Positions 23,301-35,514 of a DNA stretch of 64,000 nucleotides are shown here, piece after piece (position 1 is the stretch's first letter; every line of letters starts with the position of its first letter). A program made the position numbers and the translations under genes. This stretch comes from Rhodotorula mucilaginosa (lineage: Eukaryota; Basidiomycota; Microbotryomycetes; Sporidiobolales; Sporidiobolaceae). The notes under the pieces are model-generated. The model was not told the origin of the DNA. It worked only from the letters and a program-made list of their open reading frames with translations, and did not search any database. The DNA is taken from positions 1,302,001 through 1,366,000 of the forward strand of contig CP137869.1 of NCBI GenBank assembly GCA_034406715.1, written 5' to 3'.

Positions 23301-23705
23301 CCCAACTCGTCGCCGTGGCTTTTTCTCGAGAGGGCGCGGTGATCTTAAAACTGATGCGGGCTCTCTGCTATTGTTTTTTTGCAGCGCGAGAACAGTGGGC
23401 AAGGGAGAACCCCGAGTGGGCCGAGGCGGTGGCGAAATCGAAACCTCTGCGTGCAGTCGGTGCCGACTTGCACCTGAACCCTGGTAAGTTCACGTTCCTG
23501 GACTCGGTGCTCTCGCCCGCGTGTCGATACTCACACTTGTCCTGCGTCGAGCCGGGTTGCCTTGACTATATACAGTACTCTCGGAAGGATTTCAGACTCG
23601 GAAAACTGACCCAGACCTGTTCCATCTCTGCCCGCAGTCTACGAGACGACCCTCGACTATTACGATCGATGCGTCGAGGTGATTGCTCGGTTCATGCTGG
23701 CATAG
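20312..23705 (+). CDS. TRIAD3/RNF216-like RBR E3 ubiquitin ligase with a membrane segment
   Basis: Exons 20312-20790, 20890-23017, 23099-23294, 23385-23483 and 23638-23705 give about 989 residues. RING1 starts near residue 435 (FECQCCF ... HSFCRTCVRSL). An IBR follows (VRCPFCPYAELVDP ... CLLCQAALNP). RING2 reads ECERCGAGLTKKGGEGACNK-VTCRCGFAYCHACL, very like RNF216, and contains the catalytic-type cysteine. RBR ligases pass ubiquitin through that cysteine. Splicing at 23018-23098 restores the canonical C-N-K-V-T-C-R-C-G. Unusually, a strong hydrophobic helix (SILLPLLAITLALLVLVTP, about residue 610) and a long charged stretch split the IBR. That would tether the enzyme to a membrane or leave a buried helix. 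A CUE-like segment (RIFPTVPIPDLREAI) lies near residue 165. Confidence 0.8.
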
Positions 23706-23975
23706 GATGGGCTCGACCGTATTGACATGGATAATCATTCTCCGCGCGCGAGTTTCTTTGCGTGGACGTCCGCGGAAGGCGCGTCGGAAGAGAACGGCTC
23801 CGCAAAAAGAGAATCTGGTTCGGCATTCGACGTAAAGCAGTCACTCGGCGTATGAAGGCGCCTGCGCCATCCGAGCTACAATAGCGGCCCCCTCGACGAT
23901 ACACCTACCCGCCTCTCCTGCAGGTCGCAAGAACCGGAACCAGCTGCAGCCAGTCGCGCTGCGGGCAACTCAATC

Positions 23976-26900
23976 ATGACGGCGATGCAGTGGCACGGCG
24001 ACGCTGCGCCCGCGAGTCCGACTCCGTTCCAGGCGTTGCTCGACGCGCGGCTGCACGCGCACTTGAACGGCTCGCGGGAAGCGGTGGACGACTTGCTGCT
24101 CCCGTTGCCGCACGAGCGACACTCTGCGCGGACTTCGTTCTCGACGACGCCGCTGCAGCAGCTGTCCAAGGGAGACACGCCGCCGTTGCCGCTGAGTCCG
24201 GCAGAAGCGACCTATTGCCAGCTATGTGAGTCTCCGTGTCGAGCGAGTGGTTCTAGCATCCGCGGGCATCCGCGGGGACCTCAAAGGTGGAGCTCCTCAC
24301 GGACGGACCGCGGACGAGATGAAGATCTCCCCCAGCCAGCCAGCCCAGCTGGCGCAGCTTGTTTTGGGAGCCATCGAATCCAGCTGCACCGCAGTCACTA
24401 CATAGTACCCTCGGACGCGCACACACACGCCCCGCTACCGGTTGAACTCCTTGCTGATTCCTCGTCGAGGTGCCCGCTCAGATCCTCCGCCTCCGCACCT
24501 CTCGCCTGTTCCGACTCCGCCCCGAGATCTCTCCCCCTCTCGCCCGCCGAGACCGAGACTCGGAACCGGATCTTCACCGATCAAGCAGAGCGTCACCATG
24601 CTCCTCCCACCAGACCAGGACTCGAACGGGGGTCGCGAGAATGGAGGAGGAGGGGGTGCGAGAGCGTCCGCGACACGTTCGAGCACCCAACTTCGGCACA
24701 TCGTGCGAGACGAACTCGGCGATGGCGGCGACGATGACCTCGAGGCACGGCACGACTCGATGCCGACTACCGAGCTGATCGGGCGGCTGCGCGTGCGAGT
24801 CGTCGAGGCAAAGGGGCTCGCCGTGCCCGAGGGACGGACGTGCAAACCCTATGTCCTCCTGCAGTACGACAGGACAGAGTGAGTTGACACGCTTCCTCTC
24901 TCTCTGGTGCTCTTATGGCTCCGTAACTTACAGGCTACACTGTCTCTAGTTCCGTCTCGCGAGAATGGGGCGCACCACCCCCGGACGCGACTCCGTCCAA
25001 GGACGGCAAGAAGGGCGCCCTCCGACGCAAACGACCACCGTCCGGTTCTGCGGGGGGTGAAGTGACCGTCCGCAGAGTCGGCGGTACCACTTCGAGTGCC
25101 GGCTCGTCGTCGAGTTCGACAGCTCCTAATGCCGGCGCCGATGCTTCAAACGGACCGAACCGCGCTATTGCAGCTGCATTCGGCTCGAAGCGTAGCACGA
25201 GCGGCGAATCGACCGGGAACAATGGGTCTGCCGCCCCCGCTGTCGTGGCCAGTCTCAAGTCGGTCAGCGTGCGAGAACCGTCTCCGCCTCCTCTCCTCCC
25301 CTCCGCCTCGCAGACGACCCGCCCCGTCTCCTCCGACCAACCGACCGGCGACCCTGCCGAGATTGGGACCCCCGACTGTCCCATCTGGAACCACACGGCA
25401 ACGTTCGACGTCGTCTCGCCCGGGCGGACGATCCTCGTCTGCGTGTACGACAAGCTCGCCCCCCAGGGAGGAGACGCGAGTCGGATCCATGGCTTTTTGG
25501 GCGCGAGCGTGTTTGAACCGCCGCTGTTGGGATTGAATGAGGGCGAAGTGGTCGATAAGGGTGCAGATGGAGAGGGTCTCGATGTTTGGGTCCCGTGAGT
25601 CCGGCTCGGAACTTTCCCCGAACGACGCTCGCGCCTGGAACTGACGGAATGGTGATGGGTAGGGTGACCTCGGCACTCGATCCGACTGTCGGCGGCGAGA
25701 TTCACCTTCGCTTACTCTTTGAGCCGCTACATGTATGTCTCTCCTACCAGATCCGAGGGCGCATTTCATCGCTGACGGTTTCTTTCGCCCAGTCTCCTCC
25801 GAGACTCACGGTCGACGACTTTCAGATCCTCCGCCGGATCGGGCAAGGTTCGTTCGGCCAAGTGTTTCGAGTCCGCAAGCGCGACACGAAGCGCATCTAC
25901 GCGATGAAAGTCATCCGCAAGTCGTCGCTCAACACGCCCGAAGCGCTCGCCCAGGTCGTCACCGAACGGACCGTCCTCGCCAAGACGAACGACTGCCCGT
26001 TCCTCGTCGGACTCAAATTCAGCTTCCAGAGTGCCGAAGAGTTGTTCTTGGTGATGGATTACAAGGGCGGCGGGGAGGTGTTTCAGCATTTGCAGCGCGA
26101 TGGGGGCAGGTTTGGCGAGGACAAGGTTCGGTTCTATGTCGCCGAGATCGTCCTCGCGCTCGACTTTCTCCACTCCAAGAACATCGTCTACCGGTAAGGA
26201 ACCGGTCTTTGCCTTTTTCGCGTGACGAAGCCGACGATGGACTGACGCACCGCACGCGCTCTTGACATTCTCGACCGTCTAGCGATCTCAAACCGGAGAA
26301 TTGTCTCCTCGACGGCTCTGGTCACGTCGTCCTCTGCGACTTTGGCTTATCAAAAGTACTCGACTCGGCCGACGCAAAGTGCCGGACACTTTGCGGTACC
26401 ACATCCTTCCTCGCCCCCGGTGAGTTCCAATTCCAGAAGCCGACGGCTCAGCCGCCTGCGACCTCTTCTAATCGTATTTTTCGAGGGCGCAGAGGTCCTT
26501 CTCGACGTCGGCTACTCGTACCCGGCCGACTGGTGGTCCCTCGGCGTCCTCTTGTTCGAGATGTGCTTCGGTTGGAGTCCGTTCTATGCCGAGTCGCGCA
26601 TCGAAGAATACGAACGCATCTTGCAGATGGAGATCAAGATCCCGAACAAGCGAGGCTACGGTCCCGAGGTCAAGGATCTTTTGCTCAAGGTGAGTTGAAC
26701 TCCCCTCATCGGCTGATTTTCCTTTTACAAGGCTCTGCTGTCCTTGAGTCGCTGGACTGACCTGAAACCTGCGAAACGCCGCGATGCAGCTCCTCGAACG
26801 TGACCCGGAGAAGCGACTAGGTGCGAAGCGCGGCGCCGCCGAACTGCAAGGTCATCCCTTTTTCGCCTCGATCGACTGGGCGAAACTGGCCGTCCGGCGC

Positions 26901-27368
26901 GTCTCGCCACCCTTTAAACCGGTCACGCACGCCGACGACGACGAGCCGGATTATTACGACAACGGCGGGACGTGGTGCTTCTCGGGTGACAAGTGCTGGC
27001 AGCAACCGCGCGGCGGAAATGGGACTCGTGCGTCCCCGATGCCGATGGCGCTCGCGGAGAATGGCAGTGACGCACGAGGCTCCTCGCTCGTTGCCGACGG
27101 AGGGCGAGGGAGCTCGACGGCGTGTCGCCTCGTGCGGAACTTTACCTGGGTTGCCAAACCCTCTCGTCCAGCAGCTGCCGAAAGTGCGGCGCTGGCGCCA
27201 GAAAAGGAGGCGGGGGCGAGGACACCCGCAGACTCGAAGGAAGTGCGCGGACGCGGAGACAACGACAACAACAACAACAACAACAACAGCTCTACGACGT
27301 CTGCCCGCCACCACTTCTCCGAGCGGGTGCAGAATGACCATCTCTCCCGACGCAGCTCGTGCAGCTGA
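23976..27368 (+). CDS. SCH9: C2-domain AGC protein kinase, SCH9 orthologue
   Basis: Eight exons (23976-24225, 24482-24878, 24950-25594, 25663-25732, 25793-26193, 26283-26419, 26493-26689, 26790-27368) give about 891 residues. An N-terminal Pro/Gly-rich region leads into a C2 domain ([16 protein letters not shown] ... ATFDVV), interrupted by a Ser-rich loop. The kinase domain begins near residue 462 ([59 protein letters not shown]). The order C2-kinase and [18 protein letters not shown] are typical of Sch9, the TORC1 effector controlling growth, ribosome synthesis and stress. The usual C-terminal hydrophobic motif is not clear; the nearest match is [10 protein letters not shown] poly-Asn run ends the protein region. 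Confidence 0.85.
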
Positions 27369-29145
27369 CGCACGCCCGACCACACCCGTCGCCGCGATCT
27401 TCATCCTATCTTCCTTTGTGCATAATTCCATCCATCCATCCATCCTTGCCTTTCTTCCCTCCTTGCCATCCTTCCTCCTCCTCTCGCCATCCCCTCTCTC
27501 GTGTTGTCTGAAGTACATCCCCGTGTCCTATATATGTGTTGTGTGTCCGTCCATCTTGCAACGAATGACCCTTTTTGACATTCTGCGCACAGCTGTACGA
27601 TGTTGTTCGTCCGCGGTTTTGAGCAGGATGTTGGGTGAGTGGGTAAGGCAAAGCGCCCCAGCTCGGCACATCTCGCCGTATGGGTCTCAACTGAACGAAC
27701 AGCGCTCCAGCCAGGGGTGGGCTCATGCGCATGAAGACAGAAGGACAAGAAGAGGGCGTTCGGGCAGGAAGCGATCCTTTTTGGCTCGTCACTTTGTTTT
27801 TCCGTAGCTCAGAGTGGTTCTCGACTTTCGGTATCTTCTCTGCTGTTTTTTTCGTCGCCGCTGTCGTCGCAATCGGTGAGAACCATTACGCTCGTTCCCA
27901 GGGAGCGTCAAACAGATTCGCCGAGCGGAAAGAACGAAGATGTGCTTCGCGCAAGCACGGGGCTGCGGCGCAGAGAGTTGGCTCGACACGATCCCCTGAA
28001 GAGTCTGTTATTGTATTCCTTGATGACCGGTGGTCATTGGTCGTCTTGCGGCGGACTCTTGACAGACCTGAGCTTCAAGAACTGCAAGCTCACGAGCGCC
28101 GCAGCCGGTTTCGGACCCATCCCTCAAGACGGCGAGTTTCAGCCGAGCAGTTCAGATGCGCGGCAAGTATGGGGAGAAAAGCGTGTTGATATAGGTGACA
28201 GGGCCGGCGACCATGCTCAACGAGCGTTCGCGAGCTTTGGCAGGAAAGAAAGTTGGCTGCATGCAGCCACTGAGCAGCGAGTCGGTGTTTCAAGCAGTCG
28301 GGAGGATGCTTGTAGCGTGCAGGCTACGGACACGAAAGACAGCGTACAGGCCGTGAAGTAGAAGAGCGCGAGACTGACGAAGACAAGAGATCTTTTTCTG
28401 GCGCGAGCCAACTTGGGCAGCTTGCTCCGCACCGCCAAGGCTTCTCGCACTGACAAACATAGACCTCGACGCCTCCGCCGACTCGACTTGCACAGCGGGT
28501 CAAGGTCAGTCCTCTCTCCTCTGTCCCCCTCTACGTCGTCTGTCCTCACACTGACGCTACGCCCTCACCGACCTCGCCAACCTCGCTCCTATCGGATCTC
28601 GGTCTCGATGGATCCGCCGATTCCGCCTGCGCGCCTTCGCGACCTGCCAGCTTCTCGACCACCATAGCGACCTCGTTGTCCAGCTCAACCGTGGTCCCAC
28701 AGCGCCCCTACCTGCAGCGTCGTCGAAAGGACGCTAACACAGCGTGGTGACGGCGCCTCTCTCAAGTCGCCCTCGAACGATCAGACCGCCTCGCGCACAA
28801 CGTCGACGCCGTCAGGCAAGCCTCGAGTGCTGAACAGGCTACACGTCTACGCTCCTACACCCGCCGTGCGCCCTCTTGCGCGTCCCCTGTCCGGCTGCCG
28901 GCCACCGCTCTAATTCGAGCCGCAAAGATCGCCAACTCGGCGCCATATTTGGGTCCTTTGTTTCCAAATTCGGCATCGCGTCGCCTTTTCGCTCCCTCCT
29001 CTCCTTGCGACCTCGACAACGCTCGTGCGCGTACGCCTCTTGTGCATCGTCTCACGAAAGGAGGCGACTCGCGCGCGAATTCGAAGCGGCGTGAACCCGT
29101 CACGCTCCCGCTCGCTCGTGCAACTCGTCAAAGCGCGCCGCCAAC
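27369..29145. other. 1.8-kb region without a supported gene
   Basis: Contains a CCAT repeat at 27428-27445. From about 28780 an open but ATG-less frame runs into the 5' region of the MADS gene; it may be a 5' UTR or chance in GC-rich DNA. Several GT..AG pairs are possible around 28500-28850 but no model gave a recognisable protein. Confidence 0.4.
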
Positions 29146-31603
29146 ATGGGCCGACGCAAGATCTCGATTGCGCCTATCAAGGACGAGAGGAACCGCCAAG
29201 TGACGTTCCTGAAGCGCAAGAACGGGCTCTTCAAGAAGGCGTACGAGCTGGGCGTCTTGTGCTCCGCCGACGTCGCCATCATCGTCTTCAATGCCAACGG
29301 CAAACTCTTCGAGTGAGTCGTCCATCTACCTTTACCTCGCAGCGAGGGGCTGACGCGCACGCCTTGTGCAGGTTCCACTCGGGCGATATGGATCAGACTC
29401 TGCTGCGCTACTCTCATGTGCGCCCTTTCACACGAGTCTTATCTTCCCCACGTGGTGTGCGCTCGCTGACCCGACCCTGCCTCTGCTGCCAGTACGCCGG
29501 CCCCGCTCACGAGAAGCGCGGACCGGAAGACTACCTCAACCAAGATCTCGCTGCTACGACGACGAAGCGCGGAGGCGGGGCGGCGGCCTTTTCGGACGAA
29601 GCCGAGGAGGAGGAAGAGTCGGACGACGAAAAGCCGCACATCGCGGCCGGTTCTTCCGGCGTCAAGGTGATCCCAAATGCGGCCAAGGGCAAGCAGGCAC
29701 TGCGCGCGGCGGCGGAACGGAGGACGAAACAGGGAGACCGGAGTCGCAGTCTGAGCGAGGACCAGCAACCCGGTCAGATCGCGGGCGCTTTGGCTCCGGG
29801 CATGTTCGACCCTGGTAGCGGAGGAGCCGATCTCGCTGCCGCGGCCGCCGCTGCCTCGGGCACCGCGGCCGCCGCGAACGGGTTCCATAATCCACCACCG
29901 CCTTTCAACTTGAACGGCTTCAACTTCCCGCCGAACGGCCACCCTTCCAGCAACATGACGCAGCAGCCGAACGGTCTGCCCTTCTCGTCAGCGGCATCCT
30001 TCGCCTTCCCCAACTTTGCCGCCGCGGCTGCCGGTGGTGCTGGTTTGCCCCCTCCCAATTTTGGGTTCAACGTTCCCGGCGCCGCTTCATGGCCGAACCC
30101 GTTCGGAACACCGACATCCTCGCAGAATCAACATCAGCAGCAGCAGCAGTCGGGCTTCCAACTCCCGAACGGCTCCAGCGCGGGCGCGAGCGCTCCCTCG
30201 TCGTCGTCGATGATTTCGGGAGGAGTTCCGAGTTGGTTCGGCGCGTCCGACCCGACGACCGCGGCGCTGCAGACCACGCGCGATCAGCTCGCGCAGCTGC
30301 CACCGATGCAGTTGCTGCAGCAATTGAGCGGCATGTCGGCCCACCTCAACAGCGCGGGGGGCTGGCCGGGGCTTGCGAACGCTACGCCGGAAGCGGCGAT
30401 GCAGGCAATTCAGCAGCAGGCGCAGCAGGCTCAGCACATCTTCCAGCAGCAGCAGCAACATCACTACCAGCACCAGCAGCACCATCAGCAGCAGGGAGCG
30501 GCCAGCGGCCAGCAGTACGCGACGCATGAGCCGTCGCCGCGGTCACAGCCGGTCGCTGCTCATCCCCAACCCTCGCCTTCTTTCCGTCCGACTCCCGCGC
30601 CGATGTTTGGTTCTCCTGCCGCTTCGATGGCGCCTACAGCTACCGCCGGTTCTTCGCACTCGCATCAGCAGCACGGGAACCCCGCTCCTTACGCTTTACC
30701 GACCGGTTCATCTTCTGGCGGCGGCGGGCATGACATTGCCCGACCGGAGAGTGGCGCGTCAATCCGTTCTTCGTCGCACCACCCGTCGCCAGCCGGAGGA
30801 GGACGACCGATGCCGCCTGGTCGCGAAAGCGTCGGTCGTCAAGGGAGCACCGACTCGATGGGCTACGACAGGCCGAGACTGCAAGTGGCGATTCCGGCCG
30901 AAGCGCGCCCGGGGGAGAATACGAAACCGGGCTTGGTGACGGCCGGAGGAGCGTCGATGCTCGGCGCGGGCTTTTCTACTCGGTCGTCGGATTTGCGAGA
31001 CCAGCCCGTGAACGAGCAGGGTGGGGAAGAGGGCGACGCTCAAGCGGGCGGCGAAGATGTGCGTACTCGATCCGCTTTTTGCTGTTCAACGGTGCCTCCG
31101 TGATTGACTCGCCCCCGCTTTACCCTCTCTCCTTGCAGCAACACGGCGTGCAACGCTCGGCGTTCGCCTCGGACCTCCTCCCTTCGCCTTTCTTCCCGAA
31201 CGCGACGTACTCGAACGGTAGCGCATTCACTTGGCCTACCTCGGCGGGCGGTACCGTTGCCAGTCCAGAAGGCGAGGTCGGACCCGACCCGGAGCAGCAC
31301 CATTCTCAGCAGCAGCCTTCGGACGGGCGCCCGACCTCACATCCTCAAAGACAGCAGAGCGGCATGAATTCCGGTTCCGGGCGCGATTCGGGCGCAGTCG
31401 CGAGCGAGTCGGGCGGGATCGACGGTCCAAATAATGGTCTCGACGACCTCTCGCAGGCGGCGCAGGTGCTTTCGGAAGGTCGGCGTCCCGACCTCGGAGG
31501 CGGAGGAGGAGATCGCACTCACCCCCGCAGTACGGGCGAAGAGGTTCTCGGAGGTGCCGGTGACGAGGAGGAAATGGGTCGGGGCAAACGTCGAAAGACG
31601 TGA
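29146..31603 (+). CDS. MADS-box transcription factor, MEF2/RLM1 type
   Basis: Exons 29146-29312, 29372-29417, 29493-31058 and 31139-31603 give about 747 residues. The first 56 codons are a full MADS domain ([50 protein letters not shown]), followed by a short MEF2-like extension ([11 protein letters not shown]). The G-R-R-K-I-x-I start and lack of an N-terminal arm place it in the type II (MEF2, Rlm1/Smp1) group. In fungi this group acts under the cell-wall-integrity MAP kinase and binds CTA(A/T)4TAG. The remaining 650 residues are an Ala/Pro/Gln/Ser-rich activation-type region with several Gln runs. The upstream target pathway is inferred from the family. Confidence 0.85.
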
Positions 31604-32431
31604 GCGCCTGCTGGCGAAAAAACAAGGGGAGGTTCGTTTCGATGGCGGCTTGTACAGAGAGATCTGTGTAGGGACAGAGAAAGACACTAGATGTGAATTT
31701 GTTGTTTTGTTTAACCTGAGCGTTAGGGTGTGAACGGCGAAGGGGTCGGCGTCCTAGGAAGCGTCGACGGCGGACGCCCATTCAATTAGGATGGAAGGCC
31801 ACTGCGAGCTTGTTACAGACGGGAGGGAGGATTTGCTGCTATCACTGCACAGTTTCTACACTCGAAGCTGAAGTGTGGAGTAGATAGGGGCAAGAGTTCA
31901 GCCTGCCCGACAACGGTTGTCGTAGCGCTGGTCATGGTGAGAAGGCTCTCGCCGACGCCCACCTTTGTAAGCCTTAGCACCTATTTTGACACTACTGCAC
32001 TGCTACACCATGCAATCTGCTCGAATATGCGCTGTTGTGCATAAGGATAGAGACGTGTGGTAAGCCACAACTTGCACATGTGCAATGCGAGCCTCAACTT
32101 TCAAGCTGCGAGAGGGGGGTGTGCTTTCACGATTGATCCGGCAGCAGGAATCCTGCTCAGTCAAGGTAATAGTGCACATAGAGGGACACGAACGCCAATG
32201 CTGAACTTCAAGCTTGAGCAAGGGATGTAGGGAGTGGCAAAGCCACAAGAGACCCCGCAAAGTCCTTTCACCACTTCTTCCCCGAGTCCGGGCAAGCTGT
32301 GTCTTCAGGTGGCGACTACACTTTACATCCAGGACACCTACTCCACACATCTATGAGAAAAAGAAGTGTCAGTGACACTCAAAGAAGCACACCGAGAAAA
32401 TAACTCAACTCGGAAATTGGAGCTGGCTTCT
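31604..32431. other. 3' flank of the MADS gene and of the tandem DWYL gene
   Basis: AT-richer convergent intergenic DNA. It includes the conserved block 32368-32411 shared with the 3' flank of DWYL member 2, followed on the minus strand by a pyrimidine run and CATAG. No supported gene. Confidence 0.5.
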
Positions 32432-34254
32432 TCAGTGCATGTTGCCATGTCCGGCACCACCGTCCGACCTGAAGAATGGGTCCAGCCATGCAGGCCAAGT
32501 TTCTGCATCTGCATGCAGATCTGAATGGGCTGCGGTCTCAGGTGGCGACAAAGCTGCTGGGGGGGTGTCGAGACGAAGCAACCGAGCATCAAGCTGAGGT
32601 GACCACAAGTTCTGAATCTGCTCAGGGCTGTTGTAACCATGAGGCCGAGACAACGTCTGCTCTAAGACAGTGACGTCTGGTGCATGAGCCGGTGCCTCAT
32701 GGTTACCAAGATCCGGCACCTGAGGGCACAATGTCTGCTGCCAACGTGGGTCATCTCTAGGCACCTGGAGATGCTCCTGGGGAGATTCATTCAGAACACC
32801 AGGTAAAACAGTGCCAGGCATACTATTTTGGAAGATAGGGGGCGGGGGGCTGGTTCGCTCTTCGGGCTGGTACTGATTTCTAGTGTCAAGCTCGGATTGC
32901 TCGTTTTCACTGGTTTCATTATCCGGAGTGTTCTGTCCAGATCTCAGTCAGCCATACTTGCAGTGCAGTGTCAAGGAGAGTCTGTGCAGGCCAGGGGACC
33001 GGAGTGCCTTGCGGACTCACCGTGACCGCATGTCCAGCTTTCCTAAGCCTGGTTTCTCGGGCGGACTCCCGCCTCTTGGATCTCCCTTGCTCAAGATCTT
33101 GATTGAGGATCTGCTTCATACTAGGCTAGAACCGTTCCTGGTCAGCTAAGTGCTTTGCTGGTATCTCTTTGCGCCGTAAACTCACTAGGTACCAAATTCC
33201 GTCTCTCAAAAGGCGTGCAAGATAGAGAAAACTACCCTCGGTGCGCAGCCGCAGCCTTGCAGAGTCTTCTGACCTTATCAATGTCCTCATATCGACTAGT
33301 GATTCGGAGTCTTTGCGCCACTTTTTGATTTTCTCCTTGCGCCGATCGAAAATGTTGGTTGTCCGAGAGGTATGTACAGTACCTTGAGAAGCAGCTATGG
33401 CTCTGTTGCACTGGTTTGCAAGCGTGGCCATGCCTGCAATCATGGCTTTGATCCAAGCTCTGTAAGCTGCTGGCTCCTTACTCGCAAGATCGTCATCTGA
33501 TATTTTCGATTCCTGGTTCAGTCGTCGCAAGTCAGCCCTCTCTGCTGCTTCTGTGGCAGAGTCAGGCTGAGTTGGTCTTTGTATTTCCCTGCGGGTTTTG
33601 TTGCTCTTGTATGTGAATTGTCTTGCTCTTGGAGTGTGCTGTCCTGACCGCCGAGCTGTTGGAGGGGCGCTGTTGTCCGCAGGAAGATGGTTTGCTTTCC
33701 CCTCAAGCCTTAGGCGTGCGTCACGCTGCTGGTTCCACTGCTTTCGTTTGGATCGGAGGTCCTCAATGTCATAGTCCAAGATGGTCTGTGGGTCAGGCTG
33801 GCGAGTCCTCATCAGCCACTTGACTTTCATCTTGATGTTTCCAGACAAGGCCAGTGCTCACTAGGTACCAATCCTTGGAGCTTTGCAGCACCTTGGCAAG
33901 ATACGCAAAGTTGCTCTTGGCGCGAAGAAAACTTCTGTTCCTGTCCGGGTACCGTTCGGGGGACACGATCTTCACTTGTGGTTCCCACTCCGTGCACCAC
34001 TTGTCGAAGCGAGCTTTTCGGCTCGCGGTCAAAGCTGCATAGCGCTTTTGTACCAGACCGGCCAGGCCCGCAAACATGACCCTGAGCCACGCTTTGTAGT
34101 CTTTGTCGCTCCGGCTGGTGAGGGCGTCGTCGGGCTCGTTCAATTTCTCATTGAACTCGTCGAGTACAGCTGTCTCCGCCGACAGTACCGGCGAGTTGAG
34201 TAGATTCGGCGCGGAACCGGTTACCGCTCGTCGAGAGCGGCTCGCGCGAGGCAT
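32432..34254 (-). CDS. DWYL-family protein, member 3, with two tandem DWYL domains
   Basis: Exons 33862-34254, 33186-33797, 33021-33125 and 32432-32932 join in frame to about 536 residues. Domain A (DYKAWLRVMFAGLAGL, KWCTEWEPQV, NFAYLAKVLQ, KDWYL) ends at a phase-0 GTGAGC intron. The next exon begins PDPQTILDYDIEDL and reads straight through a basic linker into domain B (AYRAWIKAMIAGMATL, KWRKDSESLV, SFLYLARLLR, GIWYL). Domain B ends at its own phase-0 GTGAGT intron, followed by PSMKQILNQDLEQ. So a whole exon-intron module has been duplicated inside one gene. The final exon is Pro/Gln/His-rich (ERTSPPPPIFQ). No known domain or function is recognised. Confidence 0.7.
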
Positions 34255-34317
34255 CGCACTTGTTGCGTAGAGAAAGAGGGGGCAAGTTGCGGTGATCCTT
34301 GAAGAGCTGGTCCGCCA

Positions 34318-34361
34318 GCTCGGTTCGCGTCCACAGGAGAAAGTCCGCGGCTTGTCCGAGC
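34318..34361 (-). promoter_or_regulatory. shared two-part promoter motif, DWYL member 3
   Basis: Gene-strand CGGACAAGCCGCGGACTT then, 12 nt on, GCGAACCGAGC, only about 64 nt upstream of the ATG. Only one motif precedes this two-domain gene and none lies before domain B, which supports a single transcript. Confidence 0.6.
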
Positions 34362-35514
34362 GAAGAGGCTGTGCGCGCCCGAGACTCCTAAGTTGTAACC
34401 CGGAGATCACCAGGAGATCTTGACCACGTTCCGCTGGGCTTGGCTTGGCAGCTTTGAAGCGCGCGAACGGAGACTCCTGCGCAGTCGAGTCTTATCGATC
34501 TGGTTTCCACCGTGGTTCGCCACGAATACTTGCGGCTGATTCGCTCAGTTGCTCTGCCTTGCCCATAAGGCGCATCCCTCGCACGCGCCGCAATGCTGCC
34601 CGCTCTACGACGTCCGCCGCCGTCGAGTCTGGCTCGTTTCTAGTTGAATTTTGCGTTCGGGTGCTTAGCCTCAGCGCCCGTTGATCGGACTGGCACCACA
34701 ATTAACTGCACAGGTGCCTACAGCGTAGGACAGAGAGTATAAATCTCAGCAGCAGAGGAAAGCGTCAAGCGGAATCTGAAGCTGCGAAGGCCGTCTCGGC
34801 GCTGGAAGAGGATGAGCGGGAATCCTTGTTCACCAGGTTACAGAGAGGCGGGTGAACACAGCTGGTCAGGGGTACAGTTGTAGTTCCGGTTTGTTCAGAT
34901 CAAATTGCTGAGCGGAAACGGTGTGAGGCACACCAGCATGACGGTGTCTCGGAAAGCGAGGGCCTGCATGTCCGTCGCGAGTCGATGATGCAGCCTCTCC
35001 GGCGCGGTTCTTCCTAATCGCAGCAGATAGCGAGTGTAACGTGTCGAACGGAGAGCACAGTCGGTCGAGATGCCGTTGTGATACCTCCGAGCGAGAGTGA
35101 CGGCCCGGCGCGGGTGAAGACGTCGCGCACGAAAGGGAGCTTGTCCGATTGGTGTGGGGACGCGCGTGCGCGTGCGCGCAAGCAATCGCGTCGTACCAAG
35201 CACCTGCCTGAGGTCACATATGAAGGCAGAAAGCCGACTCCCGGGAGTGCACGCGATGCGCCGGTTTTTCGTGTTTCGCGCGGAAGCGAACTTTTCTCAT
35301 CACAAAGTCGATGTTTGTCGCCGGCTCGACTGCTCTGCTCGCATAGTAACGCTGAGCTCGAGATCGCAGCAGATAAAGCAGCGTGAAACTGACCGCCATC
35401 TGCCGCGCCGAGCTTCTCCCGTCTCGAAAACGCTGCCGCACGGCCTCCTCTCGCCGCCCCGCCATTTTCCGACAACAGACCGGCCTCTGCGCATAGACGC
35501 ACCAAGAGTCGAGC
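34362..35514. other. divergent intergenic region before BRF1
   Basis: Separates the tandem DWYL gene from BRF1. No supported exon on either strand; short open frames only. Confidence 0.5.

Noticed and set aside
28780-29145. Long ATG-less open frame upstream of the MADS gene
   Set aside because: No start codon, no motif; could be 5' UTR. Attempts to splice it to upstream frames gave no recognisable protein.
33126-33848. Domain B as a separate DWYL gene with its own start
   Set aside because: The frame runs continuously from the spliced exon after domain A, and no promoter motif lies before domain B.
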